From assembly GCF_945873075.1 (NCBI RefSeq), contig NZ_CAMCBS010000003.1, positions 62,001 to 126,000 of the forward strand: a stretch of DNA of 64,000 bases, given 5' to 3'. Of this stretch, positions 1 to 9,889 are shown piece by piece. The position numbers were made by a program, and so were the translations under genes. The notes under the pieces are model-generated. The model ran no database searches. It saw only the letters and a list, made by a program, of their open reading frames with translations, and was not told the origin of the DNA. Positions within the stretch are counted from its first letter, which is position 1; every line of letters starts with the position of its first letter. The DNA is from an uncultured Moraxella sp. Lineage in GTDB: Bacteria > Pseudomonadota > Gammaproteobacteria > Pseudomonadales > Moraxellaceae.

Positions 1-543
1 TGAGCGTATCAGCGTGCAATTCTCCGCACCAAGCCTGTCTGCGTTTTGGCTAGCCACCGCCAAAGCCTCATCCGAATAATCCACTGCCACCACCGATGAT
101 GACGGCAATTCTAGTGCCAAAGTAATGCCAATACAGCCGCTACCTGTGCCTAGATCCAAAATGGCAGGCGATGCACTGATATCACTCTGCTTGACCATCC
201 CAAGCACCGTCTCAATCAAAATCTCCGTATCCGCTCTGGGTATCAGCGTATGGGCATTGACCACAAACTCACGTCCCCAAAAGCCCTGCATCCCCGTCAA
301 ATACGCCAACGGCTCGCCATCCATCATCCGAGCGATACCGATGCTTAGCCGAGTCATTTCATCATCACTAGGTACATAATCACCATCGGTAATCAAAAAC
401 ACCGATGGCTGATTAATCACAGTAAGCAACCAACCATCAAGCCAATGACGGGGCAAATTCTGCGACTGCCAAGTAGCAAACACCTGCCGAATGCGTGCAA
501 TCGACAGGTGTTGTAACTGATTATAAATAGTTAATTGATTCAT
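1..543 (-). CDS. prmC: Peptide chain release factor N5-glutamine methyltransferase (3' part cut by window edge)
   Basis: Reverse-strand translation from CAT at 541-543: MNQLTIYNQLQHLSIARIRQVFATW...GEPLAYLTGMQGFWGREF...LIPRADTEILIE...ILDLGTGSGCIGITLALE, a PrmC/HemK pattern; no stop before position 1. Confidence 0.9.
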   Translation of the reverse strand, partial: MNQLTIYNQLQHLSIARIRQVFATWQSQNLPRHWLDGWLLTVINQPSVFLITDGDYVPSDDEMTRLSIGIARMMDGEPLAYLTGMQGFWGREFVVNAHTLIPRADTEILIETVLGMVKQSDISASPAILDLGTGSGCIGITLALELPSSSVVAVDYSDEALAVASQNADRLGAENCTLIRS

Positions 544-555
544 TATAATATCGGA

Positions 556-2118
556 TTAATCACCAATCTGTGGCTCATTGATATCAATGTGCTTATTGAC
601 TAGATAAATCAATAATAGCACAGGCACACCGACCAAGAAAGTAAAGCCAAAGAAAAACGCATAGCTCGTCGCATCGACAATCGCCCCCGAATAGCCACCA
701 ATCAGCTTCGGCGCAAGGGTCATCAGCGATGAGAACAGCGCATATTGTACCGCCGTAAAGCGAATCGATGTCAAGGCCGACAAAAAGGCAATGAATACCG
801 CACTGGCAAGGCCTGCCGCCAAGTTATCAGTAATCACCGCAAAGTACATCATCGGCACGGTCGGCGTCATAAATAGCAGGATAAATAGCAAATTGGTCAC
901 ACACGCCAAAATCGCCCCGACGCTCATCGCCTTCATGATGTTCATCTTTTGGGCAAGCCAACCACCAATAAAGCCGCCACCGATACTTGCGACCACACCC
1001 ACCAGCTTGACCGCATTGGCGATTTGGGTCTTACTAAAGCCCAAATCTTGATAAAAGATATTTGAAATATTACCCGCAATCACATCGCTGATACGATATA
1101 GACCAATCAGCGCAAGCAGTAGCAGTGCTTTTTTGCCATAACGAGCAAAAAAATCCGCCACAGGCTCAACCCAAGTTTTCATCGCCACCGCTTGTGCGAC
1201 CACGCCTGCCTTGACCAAAGCATAGCCAATCAGCGCAAACGCCACCAAGCTTGAGATAAACTGCACACAGCCGTACAAAAAGCCCGCCAGCACGCTTTCG
1301 GTCTCAGGCAATGCACTACCGATTACACGGAAAGTGGCAATAAACCCTAGCACCGACAGCACGAACACCAGCACCAAACGCAGATAATCACGGGTCTCAT
1401 TGGTGATTGGCTTGATGGCGGCTTTTGGCTCACGGATAATGAGCGTCGTCGCCACACCGATGAGCATCACCGCAGCCATAATCAGATAAGTTTTTTGCCA
1501 AGCCAGATAATTATACGCCTCCATCGTCGAGCCAAAAAAGTCCGCCAAATACAACGCACCGGCACCCGAGACAATCAGCCCCACCCGATAGCCTGCCACA
1601 TAGGTCGCCGACAGTGCAGGCTGCATATCGGCAGGTGCTGACTCAATACGATAAGCATCAATCACGATGTCCTGCGATGCTGACGAAAAGCCAAGCAGTA
1701 CTGCCCCTGCCGCCATCACGCTCAGCATCTGTTCACTATTCTGCGGATTGGTCATCGCCATCAGTACCAATGATGCGATAATCATCACTTGGGTAAGTAG
1801 TAGCCAGCCACGACGACGACCCAGCAGGCGAGTCAAAATCGGCAATGGCAAAGCATCGACAAGCGGCGCCCAAATGAACTTAAACGAATAACCAAGCCCC
1901 GCCCAGCCAAACATCGTCACCGTCGCACGGTCAATCCCCGCTTCACGCAGCCAAAGCCCCAAGCTTGAAAACACAAGCAAAAATGGTATCCCTGCTGCAA
2001 ATCCCAAAAACGCCAAAGCAAGCGCCTGCGGGTTAAAATACGCCTTAGTAAACGCTTGCCATGCGCTCAGCTGTGTCGATTGGTCAATGTTTGTACCGCT
2101 CATATCGTGCCAACTCAT
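556..2118 (-). CDS. ampG: AmpG-like MFS muropeptide transporter
   Basis: ~520 aa, many TM segments; AFLGFAAGIPFLLVFSSLGLWLREAGIDRATVTMFGWAGLGYSFKFIWAPLVD is AmpG-like; start codon uncertain (2118 or 2136). Confidence 0.85.
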   Translation of the reverse strand: MSWHDMSGTNIDQSTQLSAWQAFTKAYFNPQALALAFLGFAAGIPFLLVFSSLGLWLREAGIDRATVTMFGWAGLGYSFKFIWAPLVDALPLPILTRLLGRRRGWLLLTQVMIIASLVLMAMTNPQNSEQMLSVMAAGAVLLGFSSASQDIVIDAYRIESAPADMQPALSATYVAGYRVGLIVSGAGALYLADFFGSTMEAYNYLAWQKTYLIMAAVMLIGVATTLIIREPKAAIKPITNETRDYLRLVLVFVLSVLGFIATFRVIGSALPETESVLAGFLYGCVQFISSLVAFALIGYALVKAGVVAQAVAMKTWVEPVADFFARYGKKALLLLALIGLYRISDVIAGNISNIFYQDLGFSKTQIANAVKLVGVVASIGGGFIGGWLAQKMNIMKAMSVGAILACVTNLLFILLFMTPTVPMMYFAVITDNLAAGLASAVFIAFLSALTSIRFTAVQYALFSSLMTLAPKLIGGYSGAIVDATSYAFFFGFTFLVGVPVLLLIYLVNKHIDINEPQIGD

Positions 2119-2297
2119 TATCGTGACCAAAATCAAGCTACATTTTACGCTTTTGTTTGGTCTGGTTAGTAATTCAAATTTTACATTTTACCGTATTTTT
2201 GATGGATTTGTCATAAATTTCGCAATTTATCCTACCTTTTTGCCCAAAAATTCGGTATGATTAACTATTTTTGATTCATTTATTGACAAGGGCAGTT

Positions 2298-3239
2298 ATG
2301 GCAATTGATATCGTCATCAATCAGCGACATTTACAAATTCAGCTCAAACAACTTGAAACCGTATGGCACACGGTGGTCAATGGCTACAACTTAAGCCAAG
2401 CCGCCGAACTGCTACATACGAGCCAATCGAGCCTATCTAAGCAAATCGCCGCCCTAGAAAATCAGCTCAAAGCCGATGTCTTTACCCGTCAAGGCAAGCG
2501 ACTGACTGGCCTGACACCGATTGGCAAGGCACTGCTACCACACATCGAAGCGATTTTTGCTGAGATTCGTACTATTGAGAATCTAAGCCTTGATTTTAAT
2601 AATGCCCAAGCAGGTACATTGACCGTCGCCACCACACACACTCAAGCACGCTATGTACTACCTCAGATTGTCAAAGAGTTTCGTGAAAAATTTGATAAAG
2701 TCAATCTTGTGCTTCAGCAAGCCGACCCCGAGACCATCGCGCAGATGGTGATTCGTGGACAAGCCGATATCGGTATCGCCACCGAATCTTTGCTCAATAA
2801 TGATGTACTGCGTTGCCATCGCTATTATGACTGGTCGCACGTGGTCATCGTCCCAAAAGACCATGAATTGGCTGTTTTTGCAGGTCAAGTCGATGGCATT
2901 GATTTGCCGACATTGGCAAGCTATCCGATTGTGACTTATCATGGGGGCTTTACTGGTCGTGGTGCGATTGATAAAAGCTTTGAGAGTGCAGGCTTTGCGC
3001 CTGATATCGTGCTTGCCGCCCTTGACTCGGATGTGATTAGCACCTATGTATCAGCAGGCTTAGGCATCGGTATCATCGCTGAAATGGCGTATCAGCCGAA
3101 GCATTATCCGGATTTGGTTGCCATTCCGGTGACTTATTTTGGACGCTTTACCAGCTGGATTGCCGTGCGCGATGACAGCGAAATTCGCAAATTTGGTCAT
3201 GAATTTATCAAGCTGTGCCAAGCACAGTTTGAAATTTGA
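2298..3239 (+). CDS. cysB: LysR-family transcriptional regulator, CysB/Cbl-like
   Basis: LKQLETVWHTVVNGYNLSQAAELLHTSQSSLSKQIAALENQL HTH and LysR substrate domain; CysB-type N-terminus. Confidence 0.8.
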   Translation: MAIDIVINQRHLQIQLKQLETVWHTVVNGYNLSQAAELLHTSQSSLSKQIAALENQLKADVFTRQGKRLTGLTPIGKALLPHIEAIFAEIRTIENLSLDFNNAQAGTLTVATTHTQARYVLPQIVKEFREKFDKVNLVLQQADPETIAQMVIRGQADIGIATESLLNNDVLRCHRYYDWSHVVIVPKDHELAVFAGQVDGIDLPTLASYPIVTYHGGFTGRGAIDKSFESAGFAPDIVLAALDSDVISTYVSAGLGIGIIAEMAYQPKHYPDLVAIPVTYFGRFTSWIAVRDDSEIRKFGHEFIKLCQAQFEI

Positions 3240-3362
3240 TGCTTGATAATTGAAATTTGATAATGGAAATTTAATAATTATTGATACACTTTCATAGCAT
3301 TGATATGAAATAGTATTGATATAAATTGATAAGTTTAATTAATTTAATAAATTATCTTATAA

Positions 3363-3396
3363 AAAATTCCCTTGATGCTACTCAAGGGAATTTTTA
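3363..3396. terminator. Bidirectional intrinsic terminator between cysB-like gene and DASS transporter
   Basis: AAAAATTCCCTTGATGCTACTCAAGGGAATTTTT hairpin with A/T tracts. Confidence 0.8.
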
Positions 3397-3412
3397 TTGC
3401 AGGGCTTATAGC

Positions 3413-4855
3413 TTATGCCAAGAACACATACGCCCAGATGGTAACGATGGCAATGGCAACGAGATTCAGCCACCAACCAACCTTCATCATATCACGCTGT
3501 TTGACATGACCTGTACCCATGACGATGGCGTTTGGCGGTGTTGCCACAGGCATCATAAAGGCACACGATGCACCGATACCGATAACCATAATCAGCACTT
3601 CAGGTGGCAAGCCAAGCTGTACGCCAATCGGCGCAAACAGCGGCACAAGTAGCGCAGCTGATGCTGTATTACTGGTGAACTCGGTCAAGAAGATGATAAA
3701 CGCCGCAATCACAAAAATCACCAATAGTGGCGATGCACCTGCCAATGCCACCGAGATACTCTCGCCAAGCACCGCTGATGCGCCTGTATTTTTCATGATA
3801 TCAGACAAGGCGATACCACCACCAAATAGCATCAACACGCCCCAGTCGGTGTTGTCAGAGACTTGTTTCCAGCTCACCAGACCGCACAGTAGTACCGCCA
3901 CCGCAGCAAATAGTGCAATCACCGTATCAGGCTGTTTGAAGCCGAACGCTTCGCCCAATTGCTTACCAAAAATCCAGCTCAATGCGGTAATGGCAAAAAT
4001 CACCAAAGTCAGCACTCGTGGCAACGTCCATTCGATTTTTTCTTGGCTTTGCATTTGGATTTTTTGGTTTAGCTTTGGACGCAATACCAAATACATCGTA
4101 CCTAGCAAAAATGGCATCAGAATCAGCATCATTGGCAGACCAAAGCCCGTCCACTCACTAAAGCCAATGCCTAGTTCTTTGGCAGCGATAGCGTTCGGCG
4201 GTGAACCTACCAAAGTACCCAAGCCACCGATCGATGCTGAATAAGCGATACCCAATAGCACGAATACAAAGGTATTGCGGTCTTTGGCCTCATCCACCGA
4301 AGATAGGATACCAATGGCAAGCGGCAGCATCATTGCAGCAGTTGCCGTGTTACTAATCCACATCGATAAGCCTGCGGTCACCGCAAACATCATCAATACC
4401 GCACCGCCCAGATGACCACCGGCAAGGCTAATCAAGCCAAAGGCGATTTTACGGTCAAGCTTTTGGACGTGCAAAGTCGCCGCCAGTGCAAAACCACCAA
4501 AGAAAACAAAGATAATCGGGTCAGCAAAGCTGGTCAGTGCTTTTTTGGTGTCAAATTCAGGAATGCCAATAAAGATGGCAAGCATCGGTACAAGTATCGC
4601 AGTTGCCGTGACATGAATCGCTTCGGTCAGCCATAGGATGCCGATAAAGCTTGCCAGTGCCAAGCCTTTGTTGGCAAGTGGCTCAAACGGTAAAATTGTC
4701 GATAAAAAATAAGCAAAAATCGCTGCAACTGCCGTAATCACAATGCCTTTGATCGCATCGCTACGCACCTTACCCGATGGCGGCGTGCTGTTATCATCAT
4801 GCTGAAAGTCGGTTCTGAGTGTGAAGTCCGACTCTTGGTGAGTATTTTGTGTCAT
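3413..4855 (-). CDS. DASS/SLC13-family sodium:anion symporter
   Basis: 480 aa multi-TM; ITEFTSNTASAALLVPLFAPI-type and CAFMMPVATPPNAIVMGTG motifs typical of DASS family. Confidence 0.85.
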   Translation of the reverse strand: MTQNTHQESDFTLRTDFQHDDNSTPPSGKVRSDAIKGIVITAVAAIFAYFLSTILPFEPLANKGLALASFIGILWLTEAIHVTATAILVPMLAIFIGIPEFDTKKALTSFADPIIFVFFGGFALAATLHVQKLDRKIAFGLISLAGGHLGGAVLMMFAVTAGLSMWISNTATAAMMLPLAIGILSSVDEAKDRNTFVFVLLGIAYSASIGGLGTLVGSPPNAIAAKELGIGFSEWTGFGLPMMLILMPFLLGTMYLVLRPKLNQKIQMQSQEKIEWTLPRVLTLVIFAITALSWIFGKQLGEAFGFKQPDTVIALFAAVAVLLCGLVSWKQVSDNTDWGVLMLFGGGIALSDIMKNTGASAVLGESISVALAGASPLLVIFVIAAFIIFLTEFTSNTASAALLVPLFAPIGVQLGLPPEVLIMVIGIGASCAFMMPVATPPNAIVMGTGHVKQRDMMKVGWWLNLVAIAIVTIWAYVFLA

Positions 4856-4950
4856 AGTTCATCCTTAATACAAACAAATCATTTGCGCAGCATCAACACC
4901 TGTCAATCGCCGTCAAATGAAAACGGATCACGACGGATCGTATTAATGTG

Positions 4951-4980
4951 AAAAAACTCATGGCAGTACCCCACCATGAG
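4951..4980 (-). promoter_or_regulatory. Intrinsic-terminator-like hairpin in leader of DASS transporter (candidate attenuator)
   Basis: Minus strand CTCATGG-TGGGGTACTG-CCATGAG-TTTTTT; no minus-strand gene lies upstream (xseB is on +). Confidence 0.55.
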
Positions 4981-5013
4981 CAATTCACACAATCATCCAA
5001 TCGTTCATCTGCT

Positions 5014-5041
5014 ATGATAACAAAATAGTAAGAATTTGCAA
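5014..5041 (-). promoter_or_regulatory. Candidate sigma70 promoter for DASS transporter
   Basis: Minus strand TTGCAA-N16-TATCAT. Confidence 0.4.
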
Positions 5042-5167
5042 CAGTTTTGTAAGCTTAAAGCAATCAGCCTGCCAAATGAAGAGTAAAAGCAACTCAGCCC
5101 CTAGATCACTTAACAAATCATCAAAAATTCGCTACAATACCAAGCATATTTTTATAGGATAGTCCCC

Positions 5168-5395
5168 ATGAGCCAAACTGCACCAGATAATTTTAAAGAT
5201 GCTTATCTTATTCTAAAGAAAAATGCCGATTACCTAGAACATGCCGATGAGCTTGACATTGATAATCTAGTCACCGTCGTCGAAGAGTCGCTGAGTGCTT
5301 ATAAAATCTGCCAAGCACGCATTGATGCAGTTGAAAGCGCACTTAAATCCGCTTTTGAAAATGCTCAAGACACTGATGAATCAAGCAACGACTGA
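5168..5395 (+). CDS. xseB: Exodeoxyribonuclease VII small subunit
   Basis: 75 aa; FKDAYLILKKNADYLEHADELDIDNLVTVVEESLSAYKICQARIDAVESAL resembles XseB. Confidence 0.75.
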   Translation: MSQTAPDNFKDAYLILKKNADYLEHADELDIDNLVTVVEESLSAYKICQARIDAVESALKSAFENAQDTDESSND

Positions 5396-5410
5396 GACTG
5401 ATCAAATCAA

Positions 5411-5441
5411 AAAACCGCAATGACTTATTCATTGCGGTTTT
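5411..5441. terminator. Bidirectional terminator between xseB and purA
   Basis: AAAACCGCAATGACTTATTCATTGCGGTTTT. Confidence 0.8.
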
Positions 5442-5454
5442 CATTTGGATTCAA

Positions 5455-6753
<1,299 letters not shown>

Positions 6754-6855
6754 TTAAGTTGATAAACACAAAATTAAAATAAACTGATTTATATCAAAAT
6801 CAATATGGCTAAATAAGGTCAAATCTGATTCATTCAAACCAATTATTAAGACCGA

Positions 6856-8142
6856 CTAAAAGTCATCACCGACCAACTGCACCGCCCAGACGCCCTGCTC
6901 ACCATCAAAATGCAGTACGCCATCGATGGTCTGCGGCTTATCATCGGCTGACAGTGGCTTGATGACGATACAGCCTTCGGTTTGTAAGGTTTTGATTTGT
7001 TCGGATAAATCGGCTTTTTGTTCAGCGGTGGCACTTTGCAAATCTGCATAATCCACCCAAATCACGGTATCTTCTTGTAGCTCAACAAACTCAAGCAAAC
7101 GGTTAATATCCATACTAAAGCCCGTCGCCGCCCGAGCCTTGCCATCAACCGACAAGCCTTCAAAGCGACCGCCACGCACCAGTGCTTGAGTCTGGGCAGT
7201 TTGGCTGTGCGCCAAATAAGCATTGAACACAATCCCTGTATGATAGTGATAGCCTGACAACTCCGTGATATCTAGGCTGACACCCATGCCAAGCGTGCGA
7301 ATGTGCGCAATCAAGGCGACAATCTCATCGGTCGCTTGGCAGATAATCGTATCTGTGCGTGCTTTGGCAGACAGCTTGGATAATAGATTATCCGCATTTG
7401 GCACGCCATCTTGGGCCAGCGTGTGCTTACCGAGCACCAAAAAGTCATTCGCCCCATCGACATCGCCCAAAGTATCGCCAAGCGTTTGGCAAAATGCTTG
7501 TAGCTCAGGCAAGGCTTTTTTGTGATAAATCGCCATCAGTGTATCGACATCGGTGGCTGACACTTGGTGCAAAGCACACAGACGCTCAAAAATCGCCACA
7601 TGACCGACATCCATATGCAGGCTATCACGAGCAAGCCCAATTTCATCCATCAGCGCTGCTAACAAATCAATCAATGAAATCTCAGCATCAATACTCTTGA
7701 CACCAAAAATCTCCGCACCCATCTGTAGTGGTGTACGCAGACCAAATAGACCGGTTGGCAAAGTTTTGACCACTTGACCGACATAGCAATAACGGCTAAC
7801 GCCCTGCCCGTATTTGCTATCAATGCGCAAAATCTGTGGCGTGATGTCCGCACGCAGACCCATCAAGCGACCGTTTAGCTGGTCGATGAATTTAAAAGTT
7901 TGGCGTTTTAGGTCTTCATCAGCATGACCAAGCAGGCTTTCGGTGTATTCAATCAAAGGTGGCGACACCAAGCGATAGCCATGCGCCGTCAAGACGAACA
8001 GCAGTGCATCACGCAGGCTTTCTTGTTTTTGGGCATCGGTAAATAGCACATCCGCCACCCCATCAGGCAACAGCCAGTTTTGTTGTAGCTTTTTTGCGAT
8101 CGTGTGATCGGTTGGATTGGTATTGGTGCTAGAATGTGGCAC
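6856..8142 (-). CDS. hisZ: ATP phosphoribosyltransferase regulatory subunit
   Basis: HisRS-like without aminoacylation features; WLLPDGVADVLFTDAQKQESLRDALL...LMGLRADITPQILRI; next to purA. Confidence 0.9.
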   Translation of the reverse strand: MPHSSTNTNPTDHTIAKKLQQNWLLPDGVADVLFTDAQKQESLRDALLFVLTAHGYRLVSPPLIEYTESLLGHADEDLKRQTFKFIDQLNGRLMGLRADITPQILRIDSKYGQGVSRYCYVGQVVKTLPTGLFGLRTPLQMGAEIFGVKSIDAEISLIDLLAALMDEIGLARDSLHMDVGHVAIFERLCALHQVSATDVDTLMAIYHKKALPELQAFCQTLGDTLGDVDGANDFLVLGKHTLAQDGVPNADNLLSKLSAKARTDTIICQATDEIVALIAHIRTLGMGVSLDITELSGYHYHTGIVFNAYLAHSQTAQTQALVRGGRFEGLSVDGKARAATGFSMDINRLLEFVELQEDTVIWVDYADLQSATAEQKADLSEQIKTLQTEGCIVIKPLSADDKPQTIDGVLHFDGEQGVWAVQLVGDDF

Positions 8143-8524
8143 AAAAAACCCCTGTTAGGCATACAAAACTTACAAAAGCAATCACATGACACCCTATCAA
8201 TGCCACATCAATTGCATTTTTTTGACAGTATAAAACTTGTTAATCAACAACCATCAATTAACAAGAATAATAAACAAATCTGGTGAAAAAATTTGACATC
8301 CCATCCACTCACAGACAGGAAAAAAGATGCGTCCGCAGACAATCAGAAATTTTTTCCTATCTAGTGTATCATACTAACACGACCTTGCAAGGCATATTTG
8401 CAAATTTTTTTTAAATTTTGGGATTTTGCTTGATACACACCTAACGAAAATCATATTTCATACTCAAAATCCGTCCCAATCAAGGTATAATGGGGCCGCC
8501 TGTGAGCCATCATCAAGTAGGATT

Positions 8525-8553
8525 GATGGTGCATGGTATGCACCCTACTGCAC
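8525..8553 (+). repeat. Palindromic repeat copy A (forward)
   Basis: GATGGTGCATGGTATGCACCCTACTGCAC; contains GGTGCAT-GGT-ATGCACC palindrome; preceded by CATCAA-N6-TTGATG hairpin (8511-8528). Confidence 0.75.
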
Positions 8554-8575
8554 TGTAGAAAGGAAGTATAAAAGA

Positions 8576-8815
8576 ATGTCATTAGACAACAAGAAAAAGC
8601 CGCATGTTAGAGTTTTTATACTCATCTTTTCGGCTTGGATATGGCTTGCAAGTATGTTAAGTGCTGATTATTATGGTTTTGGACCTGTTCCAAATTTTAT
8701 GTACTATCTTTTTGGCATAGCGTTTGTATTTGTTCTATTTAAAACGGTTCGGTTTGTTTTTTCTGAACTCAAGATTTTTTTCGCTGAATTAAAAAGACTG
8801 TTTGGATCGGATTAA
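8576..8815 (+). CDS. Small membrane protein of unknown function (79 aa)
   Basis: MSLDNKKKPHVRVFILIFSAWIWLASMLSADYYGFGPVPNFMYYLFGIAFVFVLFKTVRFVFSELKIFFAELKRLFGSD, two hydrophobic segments; in-frame start at 8576 preferred over 8426. Confidence 0.55.
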   Translation: MSLDNKKKPHVRVFILIFSAWIWLASMLSADYYGFGPVPNFMYYLFGIAFVFVLFKTVRFVFSELKIFFAELKRLFGSD

Positions 8816-8844
8816 GTACAGTACGGTGCGTACCACGCATCATC
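8816..8844 (-). repeat. Palindromic repeat copy B1 (inverted relative to A)
   Basis: Reverse complement GATGATGCGTGGTACGCACCGTACTGTAC matches copy A at 24/29 positions; begins directly after TAA at 8813-8815. Confidence 0.75.
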
Positions 8845-8850
8845 AAAAAA

Positions 8851-8890
8851 ACCGTTCAATCAACGGTGCACGGTGTTCACCCTACGCACT
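8851..8890 (+). repeat. Palindromic repeat copy B2 (forward)
   Basis: ACCGTTCAATCAACGGTGCACGGTGTTCACCCTACGCACT; aligns with copy D at 18214. Confidence 0.75.
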
Positions 8891-8938
8891 AAGGCAGGCA
8901 ATGCTCGTAATAGCGACATATATTAACAAGAGGTAAAA

Positions 8939-9706
8939 ATGCTATTTGATCCAATACTTAGCAGACACAATGCAATGATTGACTTTTTAGTCAATATGGA
9001 ATACAACCCAAATCTTAAGATGGGATCGATGTCTGAAGCTAGCATTAGCATGATGATTTCTCATTGGATTGTAGGTCTTAAGCAAGAAACAGAAGTTATT
9101 TTACCTAGTCGTATAGCATGGTTGCAAAAAGCAATTGACAGCAAAGAAACGCTCAAAATGATGAGTATGGCATTTCGACAATACCGTATGTACGAAAGTC
9201 TTGCCCTAGCCAAATGGCTACATACTGGCACAGATAGCTTAATTGATTGGGAGCAAGCTAGACGATGGTATGCAGATTATTATGTAGATGAACTGTGGTG
9301 TCAAAAAAACCAGCTTAAAACTTGTTGTTTAGATGACTATATGGGGTTATGTGTTCAATCCCAAACTTATCAGGCAGGTATTGATGAATTTGAACGATAT
9401 TATGGCAGTAAAAATATTCGTATCGATAGAAAAACTCTCACACCAAGAGAATACGGTTATTTGGTTTGTCAAAATAAAATAAACCCACAATATGATAATA
9501 CAACCATGCTTGAGCTTGGCAAAAAACTACTTATCAAACATCTTGAAAGCGATTGGTTAGGCTGTGGTCAATATAACCGTGCTACTATTTGGTTAAAGGT
9601 TGTTTATGAAAATTATCATGCACCGCTAAGCCCTGAGCAAGTTTTATTAAGGGCTTATGATAATATGCCAAATGTTGAAAAACCAAGTTTTATAAGTGAT
9701 ATTTAG
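8939..9706 (+). CDS. Hypothetical protein (255 aa), probably alpha-helical, no family recognised
   Basis: Long ORF with upstream AAGAGG; AT-rich codon usage; ends at repeat C. Confidence 0.6.
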   Translation: MLFDPILSRHNAMIDFLVNMEYNPNLKMGSMSEASISMMISHWIVGLKQETEVILPSRIAWLQKAIDSKETLKMMSMAFRQYRMYESLALAKWLHTGTDSLIDWEQARRWYADYYVDELWCQKNQLKTCCLDDYMGLCVQSQTYQAGIDEFERYYGSKNIRIDRKTLTPREYGYLVCQNKINPQYDNTTMLELGKKLLIKHLESDWLGCGQYNRATIWLKVVYENYHAPLSPEQVLLRAYDNMPNVEKPSFISDI

Positions 9707-9735
9707 TGGCGGGGTGCACCCCACACACCATCAGC
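9707..9735 (-). repeat. Palindromic repeat copy C (inverted)
   Basis: TGGCGGGGTGCACCCCACACACCATCAG; reverse complement GATGGTGTGTGGGGTGCACCCC aligns with copy A; directly after TAG. Confidence 0.6.
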
Positions 9736-9889
9736 ATAATATACACCCACTGTACTTATGTCGATATTATACGCCAACGCCCATTTTGTGTATCGGATTA
9801 ATTATCAAAACAGATGAAATCAGCCAAAAATGTTGCTATAATGTTCACTTTTAAGCAGATTTTGGCAGTGAACTTAAGGGGGTTTTGCG

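Noticed and set aside
8314-8361. Imperfect inverted repeat GACAGGAAAAAA...TTTTTTCCTATC upstream of hisZ
   Set aside because: Mostly A/T homopolymer matching with a long spacer; weak without comparative data
8426-8575. N-terminal 50 aa of the 8426-8815 ORF
   Set aside because: Overlaps palindromic repeat A and lacks plausible protein character; start at 8576 preferred
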